Assembly (NCBI GenBank): GCA_034509925.1
Contig: CM067538.1
Coordinates: 5,001,778 to 5,065,777, forward strand
DNA length: 64,000 bases
Source of the DNA: Hirudinaria manillensis
Lineage: Eukaryota > Annelida > Clitellata > Hirudinida > Hirudinidae
Direction: 5' to 3'
How positions within the stretch are numbered: the first letter of the stretch is position 1; each line of letters begins with the position of its first letter. Position numbers and translations under genes: made by a program. Of the stretch, positions 15,313 to 26,020 are shown piece after piece. The notes beneath the pieces were generated by a model that did no database searches, had not been told where the DNA came from, and was given only the letters and a program-made list of their open reading frames with translations.

Positions 15313-16493
15313 ACTAATTATTTTACTCGTTGAGGTTGAGACTATAGGCGATGCATACATGGTGGCCAGCGGCGTACCAAATCCCTATGAATCCCATGCG
15401 GTGGAAATAGCTCTCATGTCTTTGTCCATAAGGCAAGGAGTGGCTGCCTTTAAGATCAGACACATGCCAGAAAAAAAATTGCAGGTAACACATTAATATT
15501 AACCTATTTAGCTAAACACTTGGCAAATATTAAACATAATTTTTATAAATAATTCTAAATTAAATCTAACTTAAATTGGACAAAAATATGTGTAAATAAG
15601 CATCATTGATAATGATGATGACGATGGTGATGATGATGAACGAGTTCAAAACGAGGCAAAAGTTGATGTCTTAGTTGCAAATTATTTTTCTAGAGCTTAC
15701 CCATCAGACGAAAAAAAGTTTCCATTTCGGATGCATTTATCTTGTTTTCGAAAGCTCTCAAGAAATAAAAATAATAACCGATATTTACGGCTTAAAAAAT
15801 AAGTAAACGGCAAACAAAAAACTTCATTCTGCGCCACATAAATAAACTAGACCGCCTCTAGAGTTCGGGCCATTAATTTTCATTCCAAGGTCAGAATAGG
15901 GGCCCATTGCGGACCGGTGGTGGCAGGGGTGGTTGGTCTGACCATGCCGAGGTATTGCTTATTTGGAGACACGGTTAATATGGCCAGTCGCATGGAATCT
16001 ACAGGCGAAGGTCAGAATTAACAGAAGATGTTTTATCGTCCGTTGATGAGTTTTTACTAGTTTTATGCTCTTAAAAAATTAATTTTATTAACTTATTTAT
16101 AAAATCTTAATTCTATATCTAATTTCTTTTAATCATGTTTGCAAATTACTAATCTATTCATGTTTATTCATAAGCCATGAAGATCCATTTGAGTCAGCCA
16201 ATGAGAGATGCTCTCTTGAAAGTTGATTGCTTCAAAATATCAGAAAGAGGTCAAATATCAATCAAGGTTCAGTATAAAAAAAAATATTCTGCTCATTACA
16301 TTACTTAAATCAATTTAATAAATTATCTATGCTTGACATAATTAAATGAATTATGTTATGAAATGTATATTCATAAAAATAAATCCCGCATTAATGACAT
16401 TTTAATTATTAATGATTTTTAATTCCAATATTCGATGCTTTTAAGGGTAAAGGACTGCAGACAACCTACTGGCTCGAAGGAAAAACGGAATAA
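2463..16493 (+). CDS. Receptor guanylyl cyclase, natriuretic peptide receptor (NPR1/NPR2) type
   Basis: A single-pass receptor that makes cGMP from GTP. I joined 23 exons: 2463-2665, 4166-4275, 5893-6056, 6390-6570, 7043-7236, 7904-8023, 8513-8648, 9082-9245, 10213-10324, 10560-10641, 10872-10974, 11143-11283, 12267-12371, 12595-12666, 12873-13029, 13245-13424, 13983-14160, 14471-14611, 14926-15118, 15335-15484, 15890-16010, 16175-16266 and 16446-16493. They give 1,048 residues, the usual length for NPR1/2. In order there is a signal peptide, an ANF-type ligand domain ([19 protein letters not shown]), one membrane span near residues 464-486, a kinase-homology domain (HGRFKSSN in place of HRD, so probably inactive), a coiled dimerisation segment ([13 protein letters not shown]) and a cyclase domain. 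Metal ligands Asp874 (FSDIVSF) and Asp917 (TIGDAY) and guanine-selecting Glu914 and Cys985 (RYCLFGD) are present, so activity is expected. The starts of exons 8, 9 and 11 and the donor of exon 7 are the least certain junctions. Confidence 0.93.
3278..3443. repeat. (AAT)n microsatellite in intron 1 of the guanylyl cyclase gene
   Basis: Long AAT run broken by a few AAC and AAA interruptions. Poly-Asn, poly-Tyr and poly-Leu frames across it are not genes. Confidence 0.95.
3784..3888. repeat. (ATT)n then (ATC)n microsatellite
   Basis: About 29 ATT units grade into ATC units (3870-3888), in the opposite strand sense to the array at 3278. It also lies in intron 1 of the guanylyl cyclase gene. Confidence 0.95.
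9520..9760. repeat. GGAT tetranucleotide minisatellite
   Basis: Imperfect GGAT units with a higher-order unit of about 44 bp repeated near 9637-9730, inside the guanylyl cyclase intron after exon 8. A His/Pro-rich reverse-strand frame over it is a repeat artefact. Confidence 0.85.
11849..11952. repeat. (AAT/AGT)n microsatellite
   Basis: AAT units interspersed with AGT variants, in the intron after exon 12 of the guanylyl cyclase gene. Confidence 0.9.
12686..12863. repeat. (GAT)n microsatellite next to a splice acceptor
   Basis: GAT/GAC units fill most of the intron between exons 14 and 15 of the guanylyl cyclase gene and stop about 10 bp before the AG of exon 15. The acceptor therefore lacks a normal polypyrimidine tract. 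Confidence 0.9.
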
Positions 16494-16696
16494 ATTTCCA
16501 GTTCCACGGACATTTTCCATGACATTCCATCTTTCATTCCAAAGAAAGATCACATTTTCAAACATTTATTGAGAATATAGTCACGTTTAATAAAAAAAAA
16601 ACACGATAAAAAAATAAACTTGCAGGTTGTACGAATGACTAATTGATGAGATCCTAATTAAAATGATGAATAATTAATGACATGAATATTCATTTC

Positions 16697-19119
16697 TCAT
16701 TGACTGTCCGGGGGTTCAGATTTGATCTGGAACGACTGGTTTTCCCTTGATTTCGTCATGCTCGAAGAAATAAGTGTCAGGTCGTCACCGTGACCTAATT
16801 CTTCGCTTCCTTTTTGTCCGGTTTCAATCATCGTTTGCTGGACGTGAATTGAACATTTACTGTCGTTGATGCTTTGATCGACGATGAATTTTTTGCTTTG
16901 AGGTTCCTCTGAATAGCTGCTGTTCTTGCGTTTCTTGATGATGATGACTTGGCTCAAGTACTTGGAGCTGTCTTCGACCGTAGAAATTGATTTCATTTCG
17001 TTGAAATCGTTTGAAGGTTTTGATTGAGATTTGCTCGAGCATGCATCTACTGCTGCAGGTTGCTGTTGTTGCTGCTGCTGCAGTTGTTGTTGATGTTGTG
17101 GTGGGTGCGGTTCAGAAACTGAGGTCACGTCTACGTTGAAAGTCGAATCGCAAACGGCTTTATCAGAATTCGAATTGCACGATGATCCGTAATCGTCTTT
17201 CAGTTTTTCATTTAGCACGTCTCCCCCTGGCGCATTGTTTGCCTTGTTTATCAACAGAGCCGTCAATAGGGCCATTTGGTTCGACAGGATGAGATCCATG
17301 TTCGCCGAACTTCCTTCATCCTCGCAAAAGAGTTCCTTTCTTATCTTTTCCAGGCGCTCTCGGTCCTCCTTTGTGCTTTTAATGACATCCGGTGTGCTTA
17401 TGAAAGTTGGAAGATCGCGTCCTTCCGATTTTATTGGAGACAGTGACGTAACATCCGCCTTGGCTTTGTTCGTCTGTTGGTTTTCAGAATTTTGTTTCGA
17501 GGAGGGAGGTTGGTTCGTTAATTGGAGCTGTTTGTTTTGGCAGTCGAACAAGGTGAAGTACAGCTTGATAGTTAGGTTCTAAACAAAATGAAATCCAAAT
17601 GTCATTATCTGTTATTGCCAATGGTAGCAACAATAATAATAGTAATGATGAAATAAATTATATAAATAAAAAAATTCTCTTAAATAACAACAATGTTAAA
17701 TAAATTACGAACTAACAAAGTGAAGTGAACAAATTAGATATCTTAAAGGTATTATTATTACAAAATTCGTGACAATAATTGATAAATATAAAGTGATTTA
17801 CTGGTTTAATAGAATAGACGAGGCTGATATCTTCCATAGTGAAGTGGCTTGGCAGTTCCTTTTTAGAGTGACACACGCGAACCTAGAAATTGCATTTCGT
17901 TTTTAAATTTAAAATATTAAATTATTTAAGATATTCGTGATTACTTGATGAACATAATTGCTCTAACCTTTACATGCGGCATGGAAAGCTTGTACCTGAT
18001 GAACTTTATGACCTGAGCGACGGTCATCTGGGACGAACAGTACAAATATCTCCTTGGAACCTAATTTAACGAATTCAAAATATTTTAAGTCTCCTTGACA
18101 ATTAATCCTGATTAAATTCTAAATAGAAATATTTCGGGGAATTATTTTCTTTAAAAATCTTTATTTCATCTAAAAAATTATTTTGGGATAATAACAATGC
18201 ATTGGAACTCAATGTTCCACAAACATGTTGAATCTTACCACGACAAAGCCTACCTCGTTTGATGTCTTTGAACTTCTTAACAAGCGTCTAGTAGCATCTT
18301 TACCGCTGATGTAATTACAAACGTATCGTTACAAATATTAACCATAATAACAAAATAATAAATATTCCTATTTACAAATTAATAATTATCCATATTAACA
18401 AAATAATTTTAAATAATCCACATTTACAGGATGATAACTGTGTAAATAGGCACTCACTCGGCATTGTATATGAGACACAAACAAGTTTTTCTGTCTTCTA
18501 TGAGACTACTTTGAGATGAATTTCCATCGACTGATGTTTCACTAATACCAGAATCGGAGGAATTCTGACACAAAGAAACAAACTCCATCCTTCTTTTCAG
18601 TTCATCTGAAATAATTTCAAAACAATTATGATGACATATTAAATTACATCTAATTATGCAAAAGAGAATTTTTCTAGAGATCGTACTTTCGTGTAAACCT
18701 GGAATCAGCTTGTAAACCAAGTTCTGCAGCGCTGTGTCCTGACTAAATATTGATGCTTTTTTAGATAATTAATTCATAATTAATTCATAATTTAATTTAA
18801 ATTGTTACCGAAGACATTCCCTGAAATCCAAGTCGCAGAGCTTAGTGTCACATACAGGACAATAGGAACTCGCTTCAAGATATTGAACTATGCACGACTT
18901 GCAAACTGAAGATGAATATCCAAATAATAATAATAATAATAAATCCATAAATAATAATAATAGCAATAACAATAATGATGAGGTAATATTTTTTTTACTG
19001 CACTTACATGTATGCAGACATCCAGCAATCGAGGTTGCACCAATGTAATATCCACCGCATAAAACGCAAATCAAATGATCTTTCAACGATTTCACAGGAA
19101 TTTTTATCAATCCTTTCAT
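16697..19119 (-). CDS. Polycomb group RING finger protein, PCGF2/PCGF4 (BMI1, Psc) type
   Basis: A subunit of PRC1, the nuclear H2A ubiquitin ligase, expected to pair with a RING1 homologue. Exons in transcript order: 19119-19008, 18905-18809, 18742-18687, 18605-18458, 18305-18254, 18060-17968, 17882-17802 and 17578-16697, giving 506 residues. The RING is complete (Cys18, Cys21, Cys34, His36, Cys39, Cys42, Cys53, Cys56, with LICVLCGGYYIGAT as in BMI1). A RAWUL ubiquitin-like domain covers about residues 155-225 (RRYLYCSSQMTVAQ to LYFTLFDC). The last 290 residues are low-complexity Ser/Gln-rich with a run of seven glutamines, and end near IKSEPPDSQ. I chose the start at 19119 because it leaves 16 residues before the RING, close to BMI1; an in-frame upstream Met at 19167 is possible. 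Its 3' end faces the guanylyl cyclase 203 bp away. Confidence 0.9.
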
Positions 19120-19193
19120 TGCTAGGACAATATTTGATAAGACTTTTAAGTAAACTTTACTTTTCACTTAAAGAAGTTCAGTTAGTCCAATGC

Positions 19194-19296
19194 GTCACGT
19201 GACTTGCTGGTTAAAAAGCCGTTCGAATTTGTCCTTTTGCCATTGGTCGGAATCTTATATGGGTTGTCAATCGTAACAAATTCTTTAATCATTGGT
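19194..19296 (-). promoter_or_regulatory. Candidate PCGF promoter: E-box palindrome and two CCAAT boxes
   Basis: A perfect 10-bp palindrome GTCACGTGAC (19194-19203) lies 75 bp upstream of the PCGF start. Upstream of it, two CCAAT motifs in PCGF sense (ATTGG on the + strand at 19242-19246 and 19291-19295) are about 49 bp apart. E-box plus paired CCAAT is a common layout for NF-Y/bHLH-driven promoters. The role is inferred from position and motif only. Confidence 0.45.
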
Positions 19297-19299
19297 CAG

Positions 19300-21071
19300 T
19301 TTCGAGGTGATAAAATAACTCTGCATCTACATTTGCATAACTAGGGCTTTGATGTGCTTGTCATTAAAATGACGAGGCAGTCTCTTTAGCGTTGATTCTA
19401 AAATTCATTGTTCTCGAACTCTCCATTATGAACAGGACAAAAAGTCATTTAGTCGCTTCATTTTAATGTACTTGATTTGGGATAATTTAGAGCTTTATCG
19501 GCCCTAAATGCAGAAATGGTTTAATTAATTATATAATTTTAAAAGTGAATAAATCTGAATATAATAATCCAGAAAAACACAAAATACTTCATTGCAAATG
19601 GCCCACAACATTCGTATCACCAAATTGTGTCATCAAATCCATCATTTACATGAATTAATCTTTGTAAACTCCTTTATAATTGCGTGCAAATACATTTGAA
19701 ATTACTTTCAAAATGCATCAAACTCATCCGACGTTCAGATTTCGTTCTGACGATGTCAAACTTTGAAAATTCACCATCAATTTTCGAAACAAATTCTTTT
19801 AGTAATCGTTTGCTAGATCGCTTCTGTAGTTTCCTTCACAGCTTCACAGTCTCATTTATTTCCTTGATCAATCTACATGACAAAGGTTAGATCACTCCAC
19901 TAACATTCCTAATGCCCCCGACCTTAACAGGGTCATAAATTCATTATCGCCCTGAGAATCAACACTTCAAACGTTCCCCGTTTTCATTTCTCCTCCAATC
20001 AATCCTGTCTTTTAGCAAGAAAGTCTTTAAATTAATATATAACTAAATGGCCATCTGAAAATTACTTGGCGCATTATCGATAATATATTTTTAACCATTT
20101 TTATTTAAATTCCATTCCATGCACTTGCATCCTGAATATTAAGTCCAAACAAACAAAAAAGTTTAGTATTCATGTCCATCTTTGTAGCAGGAAGGATTAA
20201 CAATCAAAATATCCACTAATCACAAGACGACAACAATGGCAATTATTATTTATTCCAAGCTCATGTTCCAAGAAAAGTGTCATTAAGTGCAAAAGGGTCC
20301 GCCCCGGACGCTTCCCGATGTTGATAAGCAATTCTGAACTTGTGGGAATCGAACATTACAATAAGTGCTTCGTATTTCTCAGAAAAATAATGTCGCATGA
20401 CTCAAAGCTTTCATCATGAACTAGAATTAATACCCAATATTATTCATCATAAATCACTGCGTAGATGTTCGTTCAATTCATTGTTTGTCGATATGTAGCT
20501 GGCATGTAGGCCCAACGATAATTTCGTGCCAAGACTACTTTACGACATGGTCTTAACATATTATTTGGTTAATATAGGATTTATTTCCTTCAAATGAAAT
20601 AATATAAGCTCGTACAAGATTTATTAAACTTAAAGTCTTAGACATTATTTTTTGTACTAGTAATAGTTATTCCTAAATAAACAAATTAATTTTTACTGGT
20701 AATTAATAAACTCTAGCAATTAATAAATTCAAATTCCCTATTGATCCCCCATTGCGATCCCCTTTTTATACTAATTGTAATTGTAATACTAGTAATACTG
20801 TAATAATTGTAATTGTAATACTAGTTGTAATTTCTTGCACACACGTTTTAAAAAACCCGATTTAAAATTCGTTACTGGTTTATTGAAGACCTGAATAGAT
20901 GTGTCATAATAAAAGAAGGATAATCAAAATCGAGTCAAAATTTTCAAAACGTAGTAGTCCCGAAAAATATAAATTTGAGTTTTAGGAATACAAAAAAAAA
21001 CATGTTCATCAAAATGAATCTTCAATTCTGGATTTCTCTTTCGGGCAAAGAGCCGAAGGATGTTCCAGAAT
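19300..21071. other. Intergenic DNA between PCGF and the DUF3050 gene
   Basis: About 1.8 kb without a supportable exon on either strand. The base composition is less AT-extreme than neighbouring introns, and a short near-repeat around TAATTGTAATACTAG occurs near 20775-20830. Nothing else recognised. Confidence 0.5.
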
Positions 21072-22426
21072 TTAAGACTTGATTGTCTTCAGGGTTCCAT
21101 CCCAGAGTCTGGCCCTGGACTCAAGGGCCGTTATGGCCGTTTCTGTGCAAACCTTCCAAGCCTTCTCGTCGTGTTTGCACAGACTCTCCAGGAGACGTCT
21201 TGCCATTGGTGCGTGTTCCTCTTCATCCAGGTGGATGTGGCGCTCCAGGTAAATAACGAAATCATCTTTCAAGTACAATTCCGGCACCTGGAAATGGAAA
21301 ATGATTTTTCTTTTTTTCGGAGACATAAATAATAAATTAGAAATTCACGCACGATATATTTTACGAATGTTAAAATTCTTTTGAGACTGTTGCCTAAAAG
21401 AAATCTTGAACTCTTCTTTTATTGAATGCTGCTTTTATTGAGCTAATTATTTTCTCACCTGTTTCATGATGGATCTGAACATATCAGGTATCGGATCTTC
21501 ACGACCGAAGAGGAAATAAGCGGCCACTTCCACCTCAGATCTGTTCGGGTTGACGCTCACTTCCCAAGTGTCCTTTACAAATTGGATGGCTTGGTCAGTG
21601 GCCCCTGCCTTCTTGGCCGCCTCGAGAGCCTTGGTTGGATTACGGTGCATTTCCAGGCTGTTGGACAGAGCCAAGACTGGCTTCGTGTCTGCATTCACCT
21701 GGTTCATAGCCTGAGTGTACAGCTCGTAGTGACTTACAAACTTTTCCTTGTTGATCTGCAAATGAACCTAATGTCAGTCAAAACGCATTAAACATTTTTT
21801 ATTTATCCATTTATTTGCCCATCCTTCGTAATAGATTTGAAAGCTGTTCCATGTCGTTTGTTACCAACTCAATGGCATTCCTTTATGCTTATGTACCATT
21901 AATCTCGTAATAATTATTAAATCTTGTCATATTGTTTAGTAATATTTTATTTAATAAGTCATTAATAATTTCCTTTTTTATACCACCTCATCGCATTCCT
22001 CCCCAAGGACAATCTCATTGATGAGGCGGGCTGCAATTCCATTCGTCGGAGGAGTCCACAGGGTGTTCAGGTTGGTGAAGCGACCCTGAAGGTTCTTGAG
22101 CAACGACATAAAATCATAAACTGCAAAGACGTGGTCCTGCATGAAGATGCGCAACTGTGGCAGATCGTGGATCTGACCGAACAAGGGGTGGTTGACGACT
22201 TTGCTCCTATGGAACTTGGTGTCGTTCATGAGTTTGTCGTAGTGCTTTGAGGATCCTTGACCCGAGGCCAGACGAGTTCCAATGCCAGGCAGGAGAGGCT
22301 TTACCAGCTTGGACAGCGCGGTCCCATTTTGAAGTTTGCAAAAAGCAGCACACTGAAAATCAGAAATGCCTAATGTGAATTGAAATTTAATTTAAGAATC
22401 TCAAGGCATTGATGAAATTTCACCAT
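21072..22426 (-). CDS. DUF3050 family protein (heme-oxygenase-like fold)
   Basis: Exons in transcript order: 22426-22424 (start codon only), 22352-21987, 21755-21459 and 21287-21072, giving 293 residues. The family (PF11251, from memory) is known mainly from bacteria and some marine eukaryotes; it is related in fold to heme oxygenase/TenA and has no settled function. Recognisable blocks run in the family's order: [89 protein letters not shown] and [12 protein letters not shown]. The His and acidic residues of the HIHLDEEEH block could bind metal, as in the wider fold. The first exon is uncertain: the ATG would be the last codon before a GTGAAA donor, with no other in-frame Met until residue 50. 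Three GT-AG introns mark it as a resident animal gene. Confidence 0.85.
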
Positions 22427-23944
22427 TCTGTAAAGCCTCGAAAAGTCAAATGATATCGTCAATAGGATAAGGCAAACGCTCGGTATCTGTAAAACCCAGA
22501 GCTTGTCAATTTATAGTTTTCAATTCGTCAACATCCGCTCAGATAAGAAATCATAGGCATGAGAAAGACTGACAAAGACTTGCAGTGAAACGATGAAAAA
22601 ACAATGATAATGCCTTTAATCTCTCAGGATGTGACTTCATCGTGATTTTAGAGATGTATTAGCACTTGTTATCTTAATATTGTTGTTATTGACATTATTC
22701 GTTAATTAGAAGCATTAGCGATGGGAATTCCAATCATCATATCTTCGCACTTGTTAAAGTATTTTTTTTACTAATTGTTACTTACCAATATTAAAGCCGA
22801 CCGTTACTTATTGAGTAATTGGCTTGATATTTCTTTAAAATCAGCTCTGGAAAAAATTTGGACACGTTTAGGGCATCAAATATTTTAAAAACAAAATTTT
22901 GTCAGCGGAATTTACACATGTGATGCATATCTTCCAGTACTCACAGCAAAATTTTAATGGCTATAAATTTCAATACAGTATTTTATGAACTCATAATTAT
23001 TCCTCGGGTGAAATAATATAGTTTTAACTATCAAAGAAACAAATGAATAGAAATTAATGTAGACTCTAGCTGACAAAGAATTAATTTTAACTTGAAACGA
23101 CTATAGCCATACTTTCAACCAATTTGGGAAAGATATTAATTAAATTAGCAAATGTTAAGGCAGGGCATTATTTTGGCTTATTATTCAATTCTACAAAAAA
23201 TATTTTTACAGTTTTTAAAATAAAATCCTAAAATTACACCGAAACATAAACTTTGAATTTAGCAAGTGCTTTCGAGAGGAAAAATGATTAAGGGTAAACA
23301 TTTTTTGGCCGGTCCGGTACACTCAAACAGAGATGTAAAAATCATGTTTTTAAAATTTTGTTTGTGACTTTTTTTTAAGATTTGAGTTTCTTAAGGTGCT
23401 GAAATGCCTGCCACGAGCTTCTGTTGTTGCTGGCAAAGCCAATATTTATACAGCCACTTTGAAAGGTGGCCATGATGAATACATCTCCTTTCTTTCAACC
23501 ATGTCAGGGGTTTAGCTAGTGCTGAGGCTTCCCACATAAATTTCTTTGCCCACGCTAATAATTTGCTAAATCAGCCATTACTTAAATGACATTTACTGAG
23601 GCTCAGATAATTCTCCCCTGGTTCTTTTCTTGAAATCTCGATATTACGAAGTAGTTATACGAATAAAATACAAGAATGAGTATTAAAAAACTGGAACATA
23701 AATTTTTGTGATTCAAAGAAATAATAAAAGAGAACGATTTGCCCATTACCAGTGGATTTATAAACATTAAAAAACGTTAACTAGTTTAATGTCAAATGTA
23801 ATAAAAAATAATTTAAAATATTTAAAACTTAAATTTTAAGTATGCAAGATTGAGAGTTTAATCACGATCGAGATTAAAAGTTAATCTCGGCGATGTTTCG
23901 ATTGTTTTCGTGTGGTTTGGGGTGGCGTCTGTATTGAGGGGAAA
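22427..23944. other. Shared 5' region of DUF3050 and PPM1L genes
   Basis: About 1.5 kb between two divergent genes, AT-rich, with no exon-like frame. It must hold both promoters, but I could not pick out a convincing TATA box or initiator. Confidence 0.5.
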
Positions 23945-26020
23945 ATGAATTTTTTTGTAACTTTTATCCGGCTGTTATGGAACCGTTATTTAAATTTTGA
24001 GGTGTTAATTGCCCTTTTAACGTTGGTAGTCATTTATCAGTTTGTTATCAGAAACGAGGCAGTTTATGACTTTTTTGGAAGAGTTATTGCTAAGCTAGAA
24101 CTTAGAGTAACTGGTCATTACGATGGAACCGTTAGAACAACGGGTGGATCAATTGGTGGCCAGAAAGGCAAAGTTATTTGGGAAGTTCAGAAGGAAAATC
24201 TTGGCGTGTTTGCCGTCCAGGGCAGGAGGGCCCACATGGAGGATCGATTCAATGAAGCGTCAATACCCGAACTCTCAACCCATTTGTACGGAGTATTTGA
24301 TGGTCACGGCGGAGAGGTAATTTTGTACACTTAAAAATGGCCTCTTTGAAGTTATATGGAGTTGTCTGTACTCATATTAGTTTGGTGTTTTGTTGGATGC
24401 TTGTGAACAAATTGACAAATTGTTTATTTAATCTGTTGTTTATTTAAAAAATAATCTTCATTTTTAATTTTTGTAAAGTTTGCAGCAGAATTCGTGGAGA
24501 AGACCATTTTCAAAAATCTTCTGACACAGATGATTAAGTTAGGCCCGACATCGCTCGGAAACTGCGTCGAGGTGCTTAAAAAAGAAATCTTGGAAGTTGA
24601 TCGACAACTTCTTGACATTGAATCTTCGTCCGGTGATATTTCTGGTGAGTTATGGTAATGATAGTTCATGCATAGCAGAGGTGCCTCTGTATTTTATAGT
24701 CATTCTCATGATTATTTATGAGTAGTATTATTAAGCATTAATTTCAAATATTAAAAAAACATTTATATCATTCAAATGTTACTCTTAATTTATTAGTATA
24801 AATTAGTAATTATGCAGTATTTAAATCATCCATGAACTTTTCTTTAACCAGGTACCACCCTTGTAATGGCCGTGCTGAAGGAGAACAACTTGGTGGTTGC
24901 AAATGTTGGTGATTCCAGGGGTGTCCTGTCTGACAAAAATGGCAGAGCAGTTCCACTCACTGAGGATCACAAGCCCAATTATGTGAATATTTTTTTTATA
25001 TATTTTATTCCTTTATATCTTTTATCCATGATTTCCAATCACAAGTTTATCACAAATGTTAACTTAATCCATACATCGCATTTGCTTTTAACTTGTAATA
25101 GATAGACAAGAAACAAAAATATCTTTTAGATATTTGCTTTGAATAGCACTTTTGCCATATTATTTATATATATATATATATTAAGACTTGCATTAAATCT
25201 AGATTATTAGATTATGACAATAAATTTAAAAAAAGATATTTATCTAGATTATGTTAGTTTCCTAACAATAATGCCTTCATAATATTGCAATCAATAGCAA
25301 AACAAATCATCACTCGTATCATCAAAAAATATTGAGAACCATTCATTTGAACGATTAGGACAAAGAAAGGAAGAGAATAGAAGCCTCTGGTGGCTTTGTG
25401 ACCTTCAACGGGGTTTGGAGGACAGGGGGCGTTCTCGCCACTTCGAGAGCACTCGGCGACCTTCCCCTTAAGAAGAACAGCCACGTAATCAGTGACCCAG
25501 ACGTAGAAACATTTGATTTACAGGTGTTGAAGCCAAGGTAAAGCAATTAAACTTTAAAGGACATAATATAAGAAAACATAGAAATGATTTTTATTTGAAT
25601 TTGATAGGCAATAAATTATATATATATTTATATTTAAATATATACAGTCTTGAATTATTAACTTTTAAATCCTAAAGGTTCATGATTCTGGCCACGGACG
25701 GCCTATGGGACGTCTTCTCGAACCAGGAGGCCGTGGACTTCATCTCGGAAAGACTGCATGAGTCTTACTTCGGAGCAAAGAGCATCGTCCTTCAAGCTTT
25801 TTACAGGGGCTCGACAGACAACATCTCCGTCATGGTCATAAAGTTCCCTTTGCAAGATGGCGGACGCGGAGAGGACGAAGAGGCGGAGTTCGAAGACGAC
25901 TTGGAGTTCTTCGACACCACGGAAGAAATCGAGGATGACGACGACGACGATGCCAATGACTCACTGCCTAGCACGACGTCGAAATCTGAGCCGGAAGACG
26001 ATCTCAAATCGGAACTTTAG
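23945..26020 (+). CDS. PP2C-type protein phosphatase, PPM1L-like, membrane anchored
   Basis: A metal-dependent Ser/Thr phosphatase. Vertebrate PPM1L sits in the ER membrane and acts on ASK1/TAK1 stress kinases and on CERT. Exons: 23945-24316, 24479-24644, 24852-24982, 25359-25537 and 25678-26020, giving 396 residues. An N-terminal hydrophobic segment (about 19-36) matches the PPM1L anchor. Catalytic motifs follow in order: RRAHMEDRF, YGVFDGHGGE, TTLVMAVL, VANVGDSRGVL, EDHKP, TSRALGD, ILATDGLWDVFSN and DNISVMVIKF, so all metal-binding aspartates are kept. SERLHESYFGAKSIVLQAFY closely resembles human PPM1L. The C-terminus is unusual: about 50 extra residues rich in Asp/Glu, including a run of six Asp, ending EPEDDLKSEL. 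A possible AATAAA signal is at 26356. Confidence 0.93.
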
